A stretch of 64,000 bases of DNA from Stentor roeselii. Its lineage: Eukaryota > Ciliophora > Heterotrichea > Heterotrichida > Stentoridae. The notes under the pieces are model-generated. The model made no database searches, had not been told where the DNA came from, and worked only from the letters and a program-made list of their open reading frames with translations. Shown here piece after piece: positions 9,797 through 20,214 of this stretch (positions within the stretch are counted from its first letter, which is position 1; every line of letters begins with the position of its first letter). The translations under genes were made by a program, and so were the position numbers. The stretch covers positions 62,001-126,000 of the forward strand of contig RSEH01000133.1 in NCBI GenBank assembly GCA_006503475.1. Direction: 5' to 3'.

Positions 9797-9996
9797 GATT
9801 TAAAATTAAGTAATTGTTGATGAAAGTTTAGATAAAGTTAGAAGATGATTAAAAATTTAGTGATTGTTGGTGAAAATTTAGATAAAGTTAGAAGATGATT
9901 TAAAATTAAGTGATTTTTGATGAAAGTTTAGATATAGTTAGAAGATGATTAAAAATTTAGTGATTGTTGATGAAAGTTTAGATAAAGTTAGAAGAA
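9797..9996. repeat. 50-bp tandem repeat, four copies
   Basis: Units begin at 9797, 9847, 9897 and 9947, exactly 50 bp apart, each containing a version of GAAAGTTTAGATAAAGTTAG. Units 1 and 3 share one variant near their start (TTAAAATTAAG) and units 2 and 4 share another (TAAAAATTTAG), so the array is a duplicated dimer. It lies in the divergent promoter region between the unknown gene and the channel gene. Confidence 0.9.
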
Positions 9997-10069
9997 AGTT
10001 TAAATACTTTAGAGTGAGATTGACTTGTGAAAGAACATTAAATTATAACACCTTTTATTATTTTATACT

Positions 10070-13000
10070 ATGGAGCCGGAAGACGAACCTGAAATGAAAA
10101 AAGACAGTTTTAGACCCGATGAGATCCGCTTAAGCACTGAAGAAAAGCCCCTGATAAAAAACCAATCCTTCATCAACGTCGAAGTAAGCATCCCTCACTT
10201 TGAACACCCAGGGGGAGTCAACCCGTCTTATCCAAAAGAAGAAGAAAAACTACTTAAAAGCCCGAGTCCTCCTTTTCCCAAAACCAAAGAACAGAACTTC
10301 CCAGAGCTTCCTCCCTGGATGGAAGAATCAATGTCGCCCATTCCTAAAACCAACGAGCATGTCAACAAAAAACCGTCATGGGTCCCATCTGAGAGTCAAA
10401 AAAGCAACTCGTCTTCTCCAAATCATGAAAAAAACCCTTTAAAAGAAGCGCCGCCTTGGGTAGTTTCTCAGTCACAATCACGAAAATCGCCAGCAAAACG
10501 AACTTCTTATTCAATAGTCCAAAAAGACCCACCTTCTAAACCCCTCGACGTAAGCAGCAGCCCTTCTCAAAAGAAGAACTCTTTAAACATGTCCAGTAGC
10601 CCTTTAAACGAAAATAAATCAATTGAAAAAATTCCAAATCTACCCTCATGGGTTCCAAAGCCAGAAAGTGAATCTTTATCAAAAAAAAATAACTCCACAG
10701 AGAAAAAATCAGAAAATCAAGAAATTCCTTCGAAAAACTTTCAAAGTCCTCGAAATTCTTCACCTATTTTAACATTTCCTGGAAAAAACCCTTCAAAACC
10801 CACCCCGTCACCGACTCGCTTCAATCCACAGGACGACCGGCCTCCTTGGTTCCTAGAAAATCAACCTGAAGCGGTGGTGTCCATCAAAAAAGACCAGGAA
10901 AAGTTCACTTCTGATAAAAAAGACTACACAAATGAAGACCTTCCACCTTGGGTCTCTTCAAACGTCTCTCAACCTGAAGCTTCTCGTAAAAAAAACATAA
11001 GAACTAAAAAAATCACGAAAGAAATCGATAGACCTCCTTGGGTCTCAAATAAGGAAAAGCCAAATGGTGAAGTTTCAGCTTTGCAGAAAAATCCAGGATT
11101 TCAATTGGAAAATGAAAATTTTCCTAAAATACCGAAATTTACTACTGCTGATTCAAATAATGAAAATTTTTATCAGGTTGTTGAGAAAAATTTGGAAATT
11201 TTACCGAAATCTGAAGTTTTAGGGAAAATTGAAAAAATCAATGAACTGCCTCCTTGGTTTAGTCAACAAGATGAAGAAATACCTCCGCGTCGTGAAGAAG
11301 AGAAAAAAGAAATGGGTGATAAAAATAGCAAATTTTCCATTAAAGTTGAAAAACCTGTTGAAAAAGAAAAACATGTCAAGTTTGATGATAAGTCAAAAAT
11401 TGAACAGGGACCTAATGAGCTTCCTCCTTGGTTTAGTCAGCCTGAGGATGTTCTTACTGAGACTGAAAAAGCCCAGCCTAGTGATCCAGACCCTTTAAAA
11501 CCATCATCAGGTCCTAAAGGAATAATAAAAAAATCTGAAGATCTTCCACCTTGGTTTGATAATGAAGAGTCTTCTATAAAGGAAGTTGAAAAGCCTTTAA
11601 AACCAATCTCAGCATTTTCTTTACCCTCATCTTCCAAAGTAGAAGAAAAATCTTCAGAAAAACCTGCAGAAGTAAAACCTCCAGAAACAAAACCTCCAGA
11701 AAAAAAACCTTCAGAAACAAAACCTCCAGAAACAAAACCTCCACAAACAAAACCTCCAGAAAAAAAACCTCCAAAACTTTTCATAAAACGAGAAGAGCCT
11801 GAAAACCTTCCACCTTGGATGCAGCCTGGAGAAGAAACCAAAGAAAAACTAATCCCTTCGCCAAAGCTTCAAAACGCCCCTTCTCACCCAAGTCTTCCAC
11901 CCTGGATGGCCGATGACGACCCTCCCCAGAAGTCTCAATCAACCAAAGATCTTCTGCAATCCCCCGTAAAAAACGATCAAACTCTCGAAAAAAACTTAAA
12001 AAAAGATCCTATAAAACCTTCAGATTCTTTAAAATTAAAAAAAAATCCAGAATCTAACTCAAATGACTCTCTTCCTCCATGGCTGGAAACGAAAAGTAAC
12101 TCAAAACTTCCAAATTTAAAAGACCAGAAACCTCCTCCATTAATTCCAAAAACAAATGAAAACATTCCTGTTTGGTTCACGAAAGATGATTCAAATGACC
12201 CTCCTTTTCTAGAAGCCGAGCAAGGGTTAAGTAAAGACATCGGATCAGTTTTACCTCCATGGATAACTTCTCCAAACAACCAAAACACTTCAAATCTTTT
12301 TTTTCCATCAAGACCAGCAACCCGCCCTGCATCAGCGAAGCCAGAAGGAACCAACCAGAACCACCCTGCACAACCTGTAAAATTAGAAACAACTGAAAAA
12401 ATCTTTATCATGGGTAAGAAAAAATCAAGAGGGCACTTCGAAAAGCGTCCATCTCTTTTAATTCAAAAGGAAAGTTCAAAGTCAGGCTTCATCCAATACG
12501 GGGACATCCTCTGCCTGTCCTCAAAAGAAACAATAAGTTTCGATGACAAGACAATAATCTACAGAGGAGTCATAACTGGAGATGGAATTTCTTATAATGA
12601 CCTTGGATGCATTTCAAAGACTATAGTCAAAGAACAATCATTCAACATCCAGTTCCGTCAAAGTCTCTTCCGAGTAGAACCAGCTCGTCAATACGGTTTT
12701 TTAAACGTTTACAACAAGTACATAAAAAAACCGAATTATGAAGAAAAATACGCGAAAATCTTGAAAGAACAGGCGGATGAAGAAGAACAGGGCAATGAAG
12801 CTGAAATTGAATTGACAACAGGGCAGATTTTAACTTATGGAGAAAGGATTCAATTACGTCATATTCATAGCAACTGCTTTATAACGATTTCTAGAGATAT
12901 CGCTATTGAACATGGAGCACTTAAAGTTAAACTTGATTACAAAGGTAGTGAAAACTCCTGGCTTGAAATCTTACCTTCGAATAAAATAAGACAAGAAGGA

Positions 13001-16000
13001 GAACCTGTCAGGTACATCGATGGTTTTTTAATTACTTCGAAAGTTGAAAAAAGTTCTTATTTCATTCATTTAGGGAAATCTACTGTCAAGGCTGAGGAAA
13101 AGGTCGGCGAGGTCAACGCGAGTGAAGAAGTTTCTGTTTGGAGGGCAAAAAAATATATCACTGTTCATGAACAACGGCTTAACCCTGGAAGTATTTCTAC
13201 GGGTGACTCTTTTAGGATCTTACATAAGGACAGTGAAAGATATTTAAGTGCTGCTGCTATCAATATTCAAACCTTGCTTCCACCTATTGAAAAGGAAAAA
13301 GAAGCTGAAGATGATGAACTCACTTCTTGTGTTGTTGCTGGACCCTCTGCTGGAAAAGGAAAGGAAGTCGATGCAAAGTATACTGAACTTGTACTTGATA
13401 AAAATAATACAAGCAGAGGTCTTTGGGAACTGGAAAGAATCAACCCTTTTCAAGGAGGACCTTCACATTTGGAGGAAGAATATCGACTTAAAAATATCGC
13501 CACTGGAATGTATCTGCATATTGAAAGAACTACAAAATTAAGTAAAAATTCTACTGAGATACAACTTGTCAATTCTTTTAAATTTGAACAGGAAGAATCT
13601 AGGTCACTCTTGTTGTTTAATACAAACTTGCAGATTAGGTATCCGGCTAAGTCTATATTTTTAGGAATTGTGGAAAAGGAGGATTCTATTGAAAAGTATT
13701 TTAAAGGAACTAAGATTGAAAAACATTCGGAATTTTATATGCAGACTTTTGAATCTGATAAAAAAGCGGAAATTCAAACTACTTTTATTTTTGAGGATGA
13801 GTCTGAAAAAAACAGCTCACATGTTTACCAAATCTCTACAATTTTAATGTCACTAGTCGAGATTTACAAACAAATCAACGTCTGGGGTTTTCTAAGACAA
13901 GGTTCTAACTACTACTCAAGCTACAAGATGGCTGTGGACACTGAAATCGAGCTAATGGAAATAGTAAACAGAGGAACTGAACTTCTTGACAACCTGAAAA
14001 ACAAGATTCTAAATCCTTCAAATTTCTACCTGATCCAAAACCAAATGACAATTAAAGATTCAGGTCTTCTCGAGCTTTTACTGAAGCTTCTTCAGCTAAT
14101 TGATATCCGTCTCACTATTTCTGCTTCGAAACAATCTCAGTCATCAACAATTGAGAAGGAAAAGTTTAACATGAGTAAATTGTTCCAAAGCAAAACAAGA
14201 GAAATTATTCAATGTCCGCAGGCAGTTTCTCGAAAACATCTCAGAAGACTAGCATCTTCAATCTACAGGATTTTAGTCTTATGCATAAAGGACAACGTCT
14301 CTTGCTGTGAATTTGTAAAATCACATAATGAGTTCTTAGGTCTACAGCTGATGCAATACAAAACTGAAGTCGGGACATTATTACGAGAAATTTTCAAACA
14401 TTCAACTTCGACAATCAGTGAAAGTTCATTAAATGAGTTTCAAATGTGGGTTAGTCAACTGCGATCTTTGAATGAATCAATGGAAAATGTTTCTGATCAA
14501 ATTTTAATTCTCAAGATTATTTCGAGTCTTTGCACTTTCAAAGAACAAGGAATGAAAAAGTATCAAGTTTATGTCAATAAGTTCATTTTTAAGAGATTGT
14601 CAATGTTTGTTCATTTAAGGGAAACTAGCGACGATCTTGAATTCAAATTCTTGCCGATTAATGAAAGTGAAGAAGAGTTTATTAGGAATAATCCTTCGAT
14701 TGCTGAATTTTCTGATGGAGGGGTTACATCGCCTTATATTTCGATCGCGAATCTGAGTGATGGACTTGTTCGGTATCTTTGTGCTGTGATAAACTTGCTG
14801 GCAACAGCCAGTTTATCCGAAAACAATTCAGTAATCGAAAGGTTACGAGACTACAACAAAATCTCCCCACAAGGCCTGCTGATATCAATAAAAAACCATT
14901 CCAACAAAGTGAAAATAAAAACAAGATTCCTCTACCTTCTCCGAGTCCTATATCTATATGAAACCCACAAAATCAGTCCAAAAGAGTTCAAAATAATAGA
15001 ATGGGACAACGAAACCAACAAAATAATCAAGTCTCGAGTTTTTTCCCCTGAATGGGTAACAGATTTGATTGAATGGGTCCGAATGGTCTGGACTTCGCAA
15101 GAACCTCAATTTGGAGTCTTAAGTTCAACAAAAGAAGGAGTTTCATTTGTGATTGAACTTGTCAACATTACAAAAGTTCTCATTCATAATAACTTCACAA
15201 CTTATGAGTTCATTGAAGATATTTGCCCTTTTCTTGCTTTGGTACTTTCGGATAACTCTAATACGGATATTGTTAGACTTTGTAGGTCTGGACATTGGTG
15301 CTGCTGTATGAGGGAAAAAGCCTCCACTCATCCGGAATTACTGCAAACTCTTGTTTTTAAAGTTATGAGACTTTTTGAAGATATTTCTGAGGTTAAACTT
15401 CAGAGACAAATTGAATTTTTGATTGAGAATCATACGGTTGAATTGAAAAAAGAAGTTATAGAACGTTTCAGTATCAATTTTAAAGTTCAAAATAATCAAT
15501 ATTTCAACATGTACCTGCTCAACGTAATGCTATCAAAATTCGAAAAGTACATCAGAGACTACGCATCAGAGCAACTAGTGCAGATCTTCAACCAGCGCAA
15601 TTTCATAAAGACAGAAACCGACGAGCTGATCCTTTTATACGAGCCAGGAATGGTAGAAGTAAAACAAAAATGTTACAGTTGCGTGAGCAACTTAAAAAAA
15701 CACATCGAAAGTCTAAACCTGCAAGTGAGTTACTTGAAAGACAACAAAAGTCTAGAAGACAACAAAAAGCTTCAAAGTGTTTTAAAAGAAATATTAAAGA
15801 CATTAAATGAACTTCAGATGATGATGAACATAAAAGGAGACTCAGACCTGTTAAAGCTCGGTCAAAACATTTTCAGATGTCTTCAGCTCGACGAGATTTT
15901 GATAAAATTCTTGGAACAGCCCTACCCGTGGCTAGTGCAGGTCTCTCCCTACAGAAAAAAAGTGAGAAAAAGCCAACTTACACTTTACAGAGCAATAGCG

Positions 16001-19000
16001 AGTACCTTATCCGCTTACACCTTTCACAATTCCAAGAACCAAGAAGTGGTTTATTCAAGCATCGCCTTGATCATCTCTTACTTTGGAAATAAAATGGGAG
16101 TAAGTCGCCTTATCTCTCATATTGCAAGTTCTCAAAGAACTGCTTCTAAGGTGGACCATGTCATTATTTACATCTTTCATCTCATCACTCAAGAAAAAGA
16201 TAACCCGCATCATCCTTATTTAAAAATTTTGAAAAATTTGGTAATTGATGAAAATTATCAGATGTTTCTTTGGACTCAAACAAATATCGTGAAGTTTATT
16301 TTGAAAAATGAAAGTATTGTTAGTTATTATTGCAGTAATGGCACTTGGAATATCATCGAGTATAAAGATTTTCCAGGGATTGAGTTTCATAAGACTTTTA
16401 TTTCACTTTTGTCACTTTGTGCTGTTCAAAATGAATTTGTGACACTTCAATGTAGGAATTTGGTTGCTTTTCCTGTACTTGAACGTGAAATCTGCAATAA
16501 TCAGACACCTTATAGTTTAAAAATCACTTATCTTATGTTTGCATTGAATGTTTATTTTTCACATGTTTCTGAGGAATTGGGTGCTGAGTTTCCGTTTGAT
16601 TATCTTTCAGAAATACTGAAAAATGTGGTACTTAAAGACTTACAACTTTACACTTATTATCTCGCTGATTTTCTAAGTATTGTCCAGAAGTTCAAATTCC
16701 CTGGAATTATAAAAAGAAAAGACATACTCGCATTACGTCCTTCAATCTCAGAAGATCACGACATAAATGACCAGGAATTGACTCCTGATGAAATTGAAGC
16801 CTTGAATTATTGGAAGTATTTACTTGACACTAAACTTTGGAAAAACGAGCAAAGTTCAGGATTGCTTATTTTTATTAAAGATTTAAGTATTGAGTTGAAA
16901 CTTTGCAGGTTTGAACCTAATGATGAGTATAAAGTCACTATTTTTAAGATTTCCGAAATTATTCAAAGGATTCATGCGAAAATTGAAGGGATTAGTGCCC
17001 AGAATCCGAGAATGAACTTTGATAGTTATATTGAAGGAGTTAGTCTTTGTTGGTGTGAAATACCGAAGTATTCTTTTGAGAATGAAGAGGAAAATATTGA
17101 AGAGTTAGTTAAAGCACAGTGCTATTCTAATCTTATTGATACTATCAAAGATTATCTTATTGACCAGAAAATGACCATTCAAGACTTCTTCATATACAAA
17201 CTCAAGGTAAACAGCGAAATAATCCCAAGCAAGTCTCTAGCCTACAAGCTAAAAAACGAGCTAAAATCACTAGAATTCGCAACAATAACAACAGGCCTTT
17301 CAAAAATGACAGCAAAAAGCAACCAAGTAATGATAAACATAAAAGACCTAAAATCTGCAATAATCGCAAATTCAGGTCTTGACGATCAAAAATTCGACCG
17401 AAATCCAACAATGGCCGAAAACATTCACCAAATCCTATCCCAAAAAATGGACTCTTACAACAAGCGAGAAGTCGAGCTGAACCTCTTCATCCAAAGCATC
17501 CAACAAGCAATAGTAGAAAAGCTTCTTCTAAGTTTCGAGTACCCAAAAGTTCTCGACTTTTGCAAGACCCTCTTTTCAGCCTTATACCGAAAAAAATACC
17601 GAAAGTACCTTTTCGAGATTTTTACTCAATTCCTGAAAGTCGAAACTGAAGCAAATAGACCTAAAGACCAAAAAATTCGAAGAGTCGAGTTGATGAATAA
17701 AGCATTGCGACAAGCTGGAATCGGCGAAATCGCTTTAAATATGATTTGTGAAGGAAGAGACCTGGAGTCAGTCATCGCGGCGATTGAGTTCCTCCAGGTT
17801 ATATTTTTTTATAAGAACTCGAAGTTCAGCCTTCACATTTTAAGTTTTTTCAGTGACCCTTTGATTTGTTTCAATTTTTTTTCATTCTTTAAAAAATGTA
17901 TCAAGGATTTTCAAGACGAGGCTTTGAACAGGTCTCAAGGAATGATTGTAAAGCGCTTTAAGAGTTTTATTGATAATCGTAAGGCACATGAGGTAGAAAT
18001 GAGAGTGAATCTTTGTCTGCAAGCTTTAAAGCTGATTGAAAAGATGTGTGAACAGAACCCTGAAGAATTTCAAGACTTGTTTAGAAATCAGACGATTATT
18101 AATGAATTTGTGGTGAATGTCAATATTGTCTCTGAACTTACCAGTTTGTTGATTTCTTTTTCGACCTTTGAAAATAACTCATGTTTGAAGCAAGTGACTG
18201 ATCCTCAGTTTCAGCAGATTCGGTCTGTTTGCATCCAATGTTTGAAAACTCTTACTTCTCTTTGTGAAGGGCCTTGTAAGCAGAACCAGGTTGAAGTCGG
18301 TTTGAACTTCAAGGTTTATTCTTTTGTTAATTGGATGATGGTCGGGTTTAAGGATGTGATCAGTGAGCAGGGAAAGGACTATATTGAAATTTTAAAAGGG
18401 TCTATTGAGTTTCTTAGTTCTTTGATTGAAGCGGAACTTGAGCCTTTTATAATTAAAGAGATTTTGGTGCAGGTGGATGTTGAAAACTTGTTGAAAATTT
18501 GTTACTTTATTCATGAAAAATACGTCAGTGGAAAGGAAACTATTGTTTATCGAGGTGACAGGGACTATACAATCACGATTTTAGAACCTTTTAGAAGTAG
18601 TGTCCCTAAACTAGACCCTTATGTGAATAGGATCATTGGTGTCGGGTTTTCTATCTTCAACCTCTGCCTTTCATTGAAAGAGTCGTTTCCACTTTCAGAA
18701 AAGCTCAGTCAAATCAAATACACTCCAAAGTCCAATTCAAAAATTTCCAAATCTTCAGTCGCTGTACTTGATGAAAACTTAAAAACTGAATCAGCTACCA
18801 ACTTCTACCTTGAAAACATTTCAAAAATCGAAGTTAACTACAAAGGGTCTATTCTTCAAATTTATTTCCAGAGACCTTTTTTAACCCGTTTTTTAAGTGG
18901 AAAGTCCAGGTCGACTCTATTAAAAAACATTGGAAATTTTACATACCAGGCAAGAATCGAGGAGTTTTTTAAAAGGTGCATCAAGTATAAGTTCGAAATG

Positions 19001-20203
19001 ATTTATCAGCAAAGACTAGAAAGATACCCGTTGGTAGCGAGTTTTTGTTCATATTGGTATTACTACAAAACTATTTGTTTTTACATGACTTGCCTCATCA
19101 ACCTTATCCTTCTTGGAACTCTTGTAAGGTCAAATGACTCGATTTCTATTTCAGCGTCAGAAGGAGTCTCAAGAGTTCTTTCAATTTTGATGGCTCTTCA
19201 GATATTTTTCGCTATTCTCAGCCTTGCAGCTTATTTGTTTGAGTATTCGCCGATCCTCTACAGAGTCACCACATCGAAATCAATAAAAAAGACGGAAAGT
19301 CGAATTAATGGAACTGTTCTTGTCACTGAGTTGAAAAAGGTGAATATTGATAAAAATGAGAAAAATTTATGGCAAAGACTTTTTCAGGTCATTTCTGACT
19401 TTGATGTGATTTACTCGTTTATTTACATGTGGCTGTCATTTCTAGCGATTCAGAATTATCTGTGGTATGGTGTGTTGATTTTAGATTGTATTAAAAGAAG
19501 TCAGGTGCTTAAGAATGTTCTAAGGTCGATTACTTTGAATTATAAGCAACTGTTGTTGACTTTGATTCTTGGAATTATTATTACTTTCATATTTAGCATC
19601 TTTGGGTTTCTGTTCTATCGAAGTGACTACGGCAGCGGACAAGGAATGTACAGCTCTAGTCTTAGTGACTGTTTTTTCTCTACTCTCAATCATGGAGTCA
19701 GGGCTCAAGGAGGGATTGGTGATGTCCTGATTCAGTCAGACCCGTGGTATGATAGGATGCTTTTTGATATGGCTTTTTTTATTATTATCATCGTCGTACT
19801 GCTGAAAGTTATCTTTGGTATCATCATCGATACCTTCGCTGAACTGAGAGATATGAGAGAACAACAAATCAAAAACTTAGAACAAACTTGCTTTGTTTGT
19901 GGAAAAAGCAAATTCGACTTCGAACTCAGAAGACTCAGTTGGGCAAAACACATAAACGAAGAACACAACGCCCACGCATACGCAGCATTCTTCATTTACA
20001 TCATGCTAAAAAAAGAAGACCTGAGCGGCATTGAAAAATACCTAAAAAACCAGGTGGATACCAAAGAAATCACCTTTTTCCCTAAAACAAGCATCAGACT
20101 TGCTAAGTTCGAAACCGCAAAAGCTGAGATTAAAGAAAACTATTCTGAAAAGTTCAAAGACATCAGAAATCGTCTGGTCAAGTTAGCAGATTACAATGTT
20201 TAA
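10070..20203 (+). CDS. Giant IP3-receptor-type calcium-release channel with PPW-repeat N-terminus
   Basis: 3377 residues in one intronless frame. Residues about 80-730 are disordered and Pro/Ser/Lys-rich with 15 repeats of a [LRAI]PPW-type motif. From about 805 the IP3-receptor fold begins: beta-trefoil/MIR region (QYGDILCLSS, then LTYGERIQLRHIHSNCF near 920), a long helical armadillo/RIH region, and the channel from about 2990: six membrane segments, a selectivity filter with GGIGDV at 3214, and an inner helix IIIVVLLKVIFGIIIDTFAELRD. After it comes the family's zinc element, CFVC at 3274 and HINEEH. Known members release calcium from internal stores on IP3 binding and form tetramers. Channel and zinc motifs match well; IP3 binding itself is not shown here. 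The usual family length is about 2700 residues; the excess is the N-terminal array. Confidence 0.95.
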   Translation: MEPEDEPEMKKDSFRPDEIRLSTEEKPLIKNQSFINVEVSIPHFEHPGGVNPSYPKEEEKLLKSPSPPFPKTKEQNFPELPPWMEESMSPIPKTNEHVNKKPSWVPSESQKSNSSSPNHEKNPLKEAPPWVVSQSQSRKSPAKRTSYSIVQKDPPSKPLDVSSSPSQKKNSLNMSSSPLNENKSIEKIPNLPSWVPKPESESLSKKNNSTEKKSENQEIPSKNFQSPRNSSPILTFPGKNPSKPTPSPTRFNPQDDRPPWFLENQPEAVVSIKKDQEKFTSDKKDYTNEDLPPWVSSNVSQPEASRKKNIRTKKITKEIDRPPWVSNKEKPNGEVSALQKNPGFQLENENFPKIPKFTTADSNNENFYQVVEKNLEILPKSEVLGKIEKINELPPWFSQQDEEIPPRREEEKKEMGDKNSKFSIKVEKPVEKEKHVKFDDKSKIEQGPNELPPWFSQPEDVLTETEKAQPSDPDPLKPSSGPKGIIKKSEDLPPWFDNEESSIKEVEKPLKPISAFSLPSSSKVEEKSSEKPAEVKPPETKPPEKKPSETKPPETKPPQTKPPEKKPPKLFIKREEPENLPPWMQPGEETKEKLIPSPKLQNAPSHPSLPPWMADDDPPQKSQSTKDLLQSPVKNDQTLEKNLKKDPIKPSDSLKLKKNPESNSNDSLPPWLETKSNSKLPNLKDQKPPPLIPKTNENIPVWFTKDDSNDPPFLEAEQGLSKDIGSVLPPWITSPNNQNTSNLFFPSRPATRPASAKPEGTNQNHPAQPVKLETTEKIFIMGKKKSRGHFEKRPSLLIQKESSKSGFIQYGDILCLSSKETISFDDKTIIYRGVITGDGISYNDLGCISKTIVKEQSFNIQFRQSLFRVEPARQYGFLNVYNKYIKKPNYEEKYAKILKEQADEEEQGNEAEIELTTGQILTYGERIQLRHIHSNCFITISRDIAIEHGALKVKLDYKGSENSWLEILPSNKIRQEGEPVRYIDGFLITSKVEKSSYFIHLGKSTVKAEEKVGEVNASEEVSVWRAKKYITVHEQRLNPGSISTGDSFRILHKDSERYLSAAAINIQTLLPPIEKEKEAEDDELTSCVVAGPSAGKGKEVDAKYTELVLDKNNTSRGLWELERINPFQGGPSHLEEEYRLKNIATGMYLHIERTTKLSKNSTEIQLVNSFKFEQEESRSLLLFNTNLQIRYPAKSIFLGIVEKEDSIEKYFKGTKIEKHSEFYMQTFESDKKAEIQTTFIFEDESEKNSSHVYQISTILMSLVEIYKQINVWGFLRQGSNYYSSYKMAVDTEIELMEIVNRGTELLDNLKNKILNPSNFYLIQNQMTIKDSGLLELLLKLLQLIDIRLTISASKQSQSSTIEKEKFNMSKLFQSKTREIIQCPQAVSRKHLRRLASSIYRILVLCIKDNVSCCEFVKSHNEFLGLQLMQYKTEVGTLLREIFKHSTSTISESSLNEFQMWVSQLRSLNESMENVSDQILILKIISSLCTFKEQGMKKYQVYVNKFIFKRLSMFVHLRETSDDLEFKFLPINESEEEFIRNNPSIAEFSDGGVTSPYISIANLSDGLVRYLCAVINLLATASLSENNSVIERLRDYNKISPQGLLISIKNHSNKVKIKTRFLYLLRVLYLYETHKISPKEFKIIEWDNETNKIIKSRVFSPEWVTDLIEWVRMVWTSQEPQFGVLSSTKEGVSFVIELVNITKVLIHNNFTTYEFIEDICPFLALVLSDNSNTDIVRLCRSGHWCCCMREKASTHPELLQTLVFKVMRLFEDISEVKLQRQIEFLIENHTVELKKEVIERFSINFKVQNNQYFNMYLLNVMLSKFEKYIRDYASEQLVQIFNQRNFIKTETDELILLYEPGMVEVKQKCYSCVSNLKKHIESLNLQVSYLKDNKSLEDNKKLQSVLKEILKTLNELQMMMNIKGDSDLLKLGQNIFRCLQLDEILIKFLEQPYPWLVQVSPYRKKVRKSQLTLYRAIASTLSAYTFHNSKNQEVVYSSIALIISYFGNKMGVSRLISHIASSQRTASKVDHVIIYIFHLITQEKDNPHHPYLKILKNLVIDENYQMFLWTQTNIVKFILKNESIVSYYCSNGTWNIIEYKDFPGIEFHKTFISLLSLCAVQNEFVTLQCRNLVAFPVLEREICNNQTPYSLKITYLMFALNVYFSHVSEELGAEFPFDYLSEILKNVVLKDLQLYTYYLADFLSIVQKFKFPGIIKRKDILALRPSISEDHDINDQELTPDEIEALNYWKYLLDTKLWKNEQSSGLLIFIKDLSIELKLCRFEPNDEYKVTIFKISEIIQRIHAKIEGISAQNPRMNFDSYIEGVSLCWCEIPKYSFENEEENIEELVKAQCYSNLIDTIKDYLIDQKMTIQDFFIYKLKVNSEIIPSKSLAYKLKNELKSLEFATITTGLSKMTAKSNQVMINIKDLKSAIIANSGLDDQKFDRNPTMAENIHQILSQKMDSYNKREVELNLFIQSIQQAIVEKLLLSFEYPKVLDFCKTLFSALYRKKYRKYLFEIFTQFLKVETEANRPKDQKIRRVELMNKALRQAGIGEIALNMICEGRDLESVIAAIEFLQVIFFYKNSKFSLHILSFFSDPLICFNFFSFFKKCIKDFQDEALNRSQGMIVKRFKSFIDNRKAHEVEMRVNLCLQALKLIEKMCEQNPEEFQDLFRNQTIINEFVVNVNIVSELTSLLISFSTFENNSCLKQVTDPQFQQIRSVCIQCLKTLTSLCEGPCKQNQVEVGLNFKVYSFVNWMMVGFKDVISEQGKDYIEILKGSIEFLSSLIEAELEPFIIKEILVQVDVENLLKICYFIHEKYVSGKETIVYRGDRDYTITILEPFRSSVPKLDPYVNRIIGVGFSIFNLCLSLKESFPLSEKLSQIKYTPKSNSKISKSSVAVLDENLKTESATNFYLENISKIEVNYKGSILQIYFQRPFLTRFLSGKSRSTLLKNIGNFTYQARIEEFFKRCIKYKFEMIYQQRLERYPLVASFCSYWYYYKTICFYMTCLINLILLGTLVRSNDSISISASEGVSRVLSILMALQIFFAILSLAAYLFEYSPILYRVTTSKSIKKTESRINGTVLVTELKKVNIDKNEKNLWQRLFQVISDFDVIYSFIYMWLSFLAIQNYLWYGVLILDCIKRSQVLKNVLRSITLNYKQLLLTLILGIIITFIFSIFGFLFYRSDYGSGQGMYSSSLSDCFFSTLNHGVRAQGGIGDVLIQSDPWYDRMLFDMAFFIIIIVVLLKVIFGIIIDTFAELRDMREQQIKNLEQTCFVCGKSKFDFELRRLSWAKHINEEHNAHAYAAFFIYIMLKKEDLSGIEKYLKNQVDTKEITFFPKTSIRLAKFETAKAEIKENYSEKFKDIRNRLVKLADYNV

Positions 20204-20214
20204 ATAATAGTTAA

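Noticed and set aside
11437-11841. Minus-strand Gly/Phe repeat ORF (134 codons) inside the channel gene
   Set aside because: Antisense shadow of the Lys-Pro-Pro-Glu-Thr repeat in the channel's N-terminal array.
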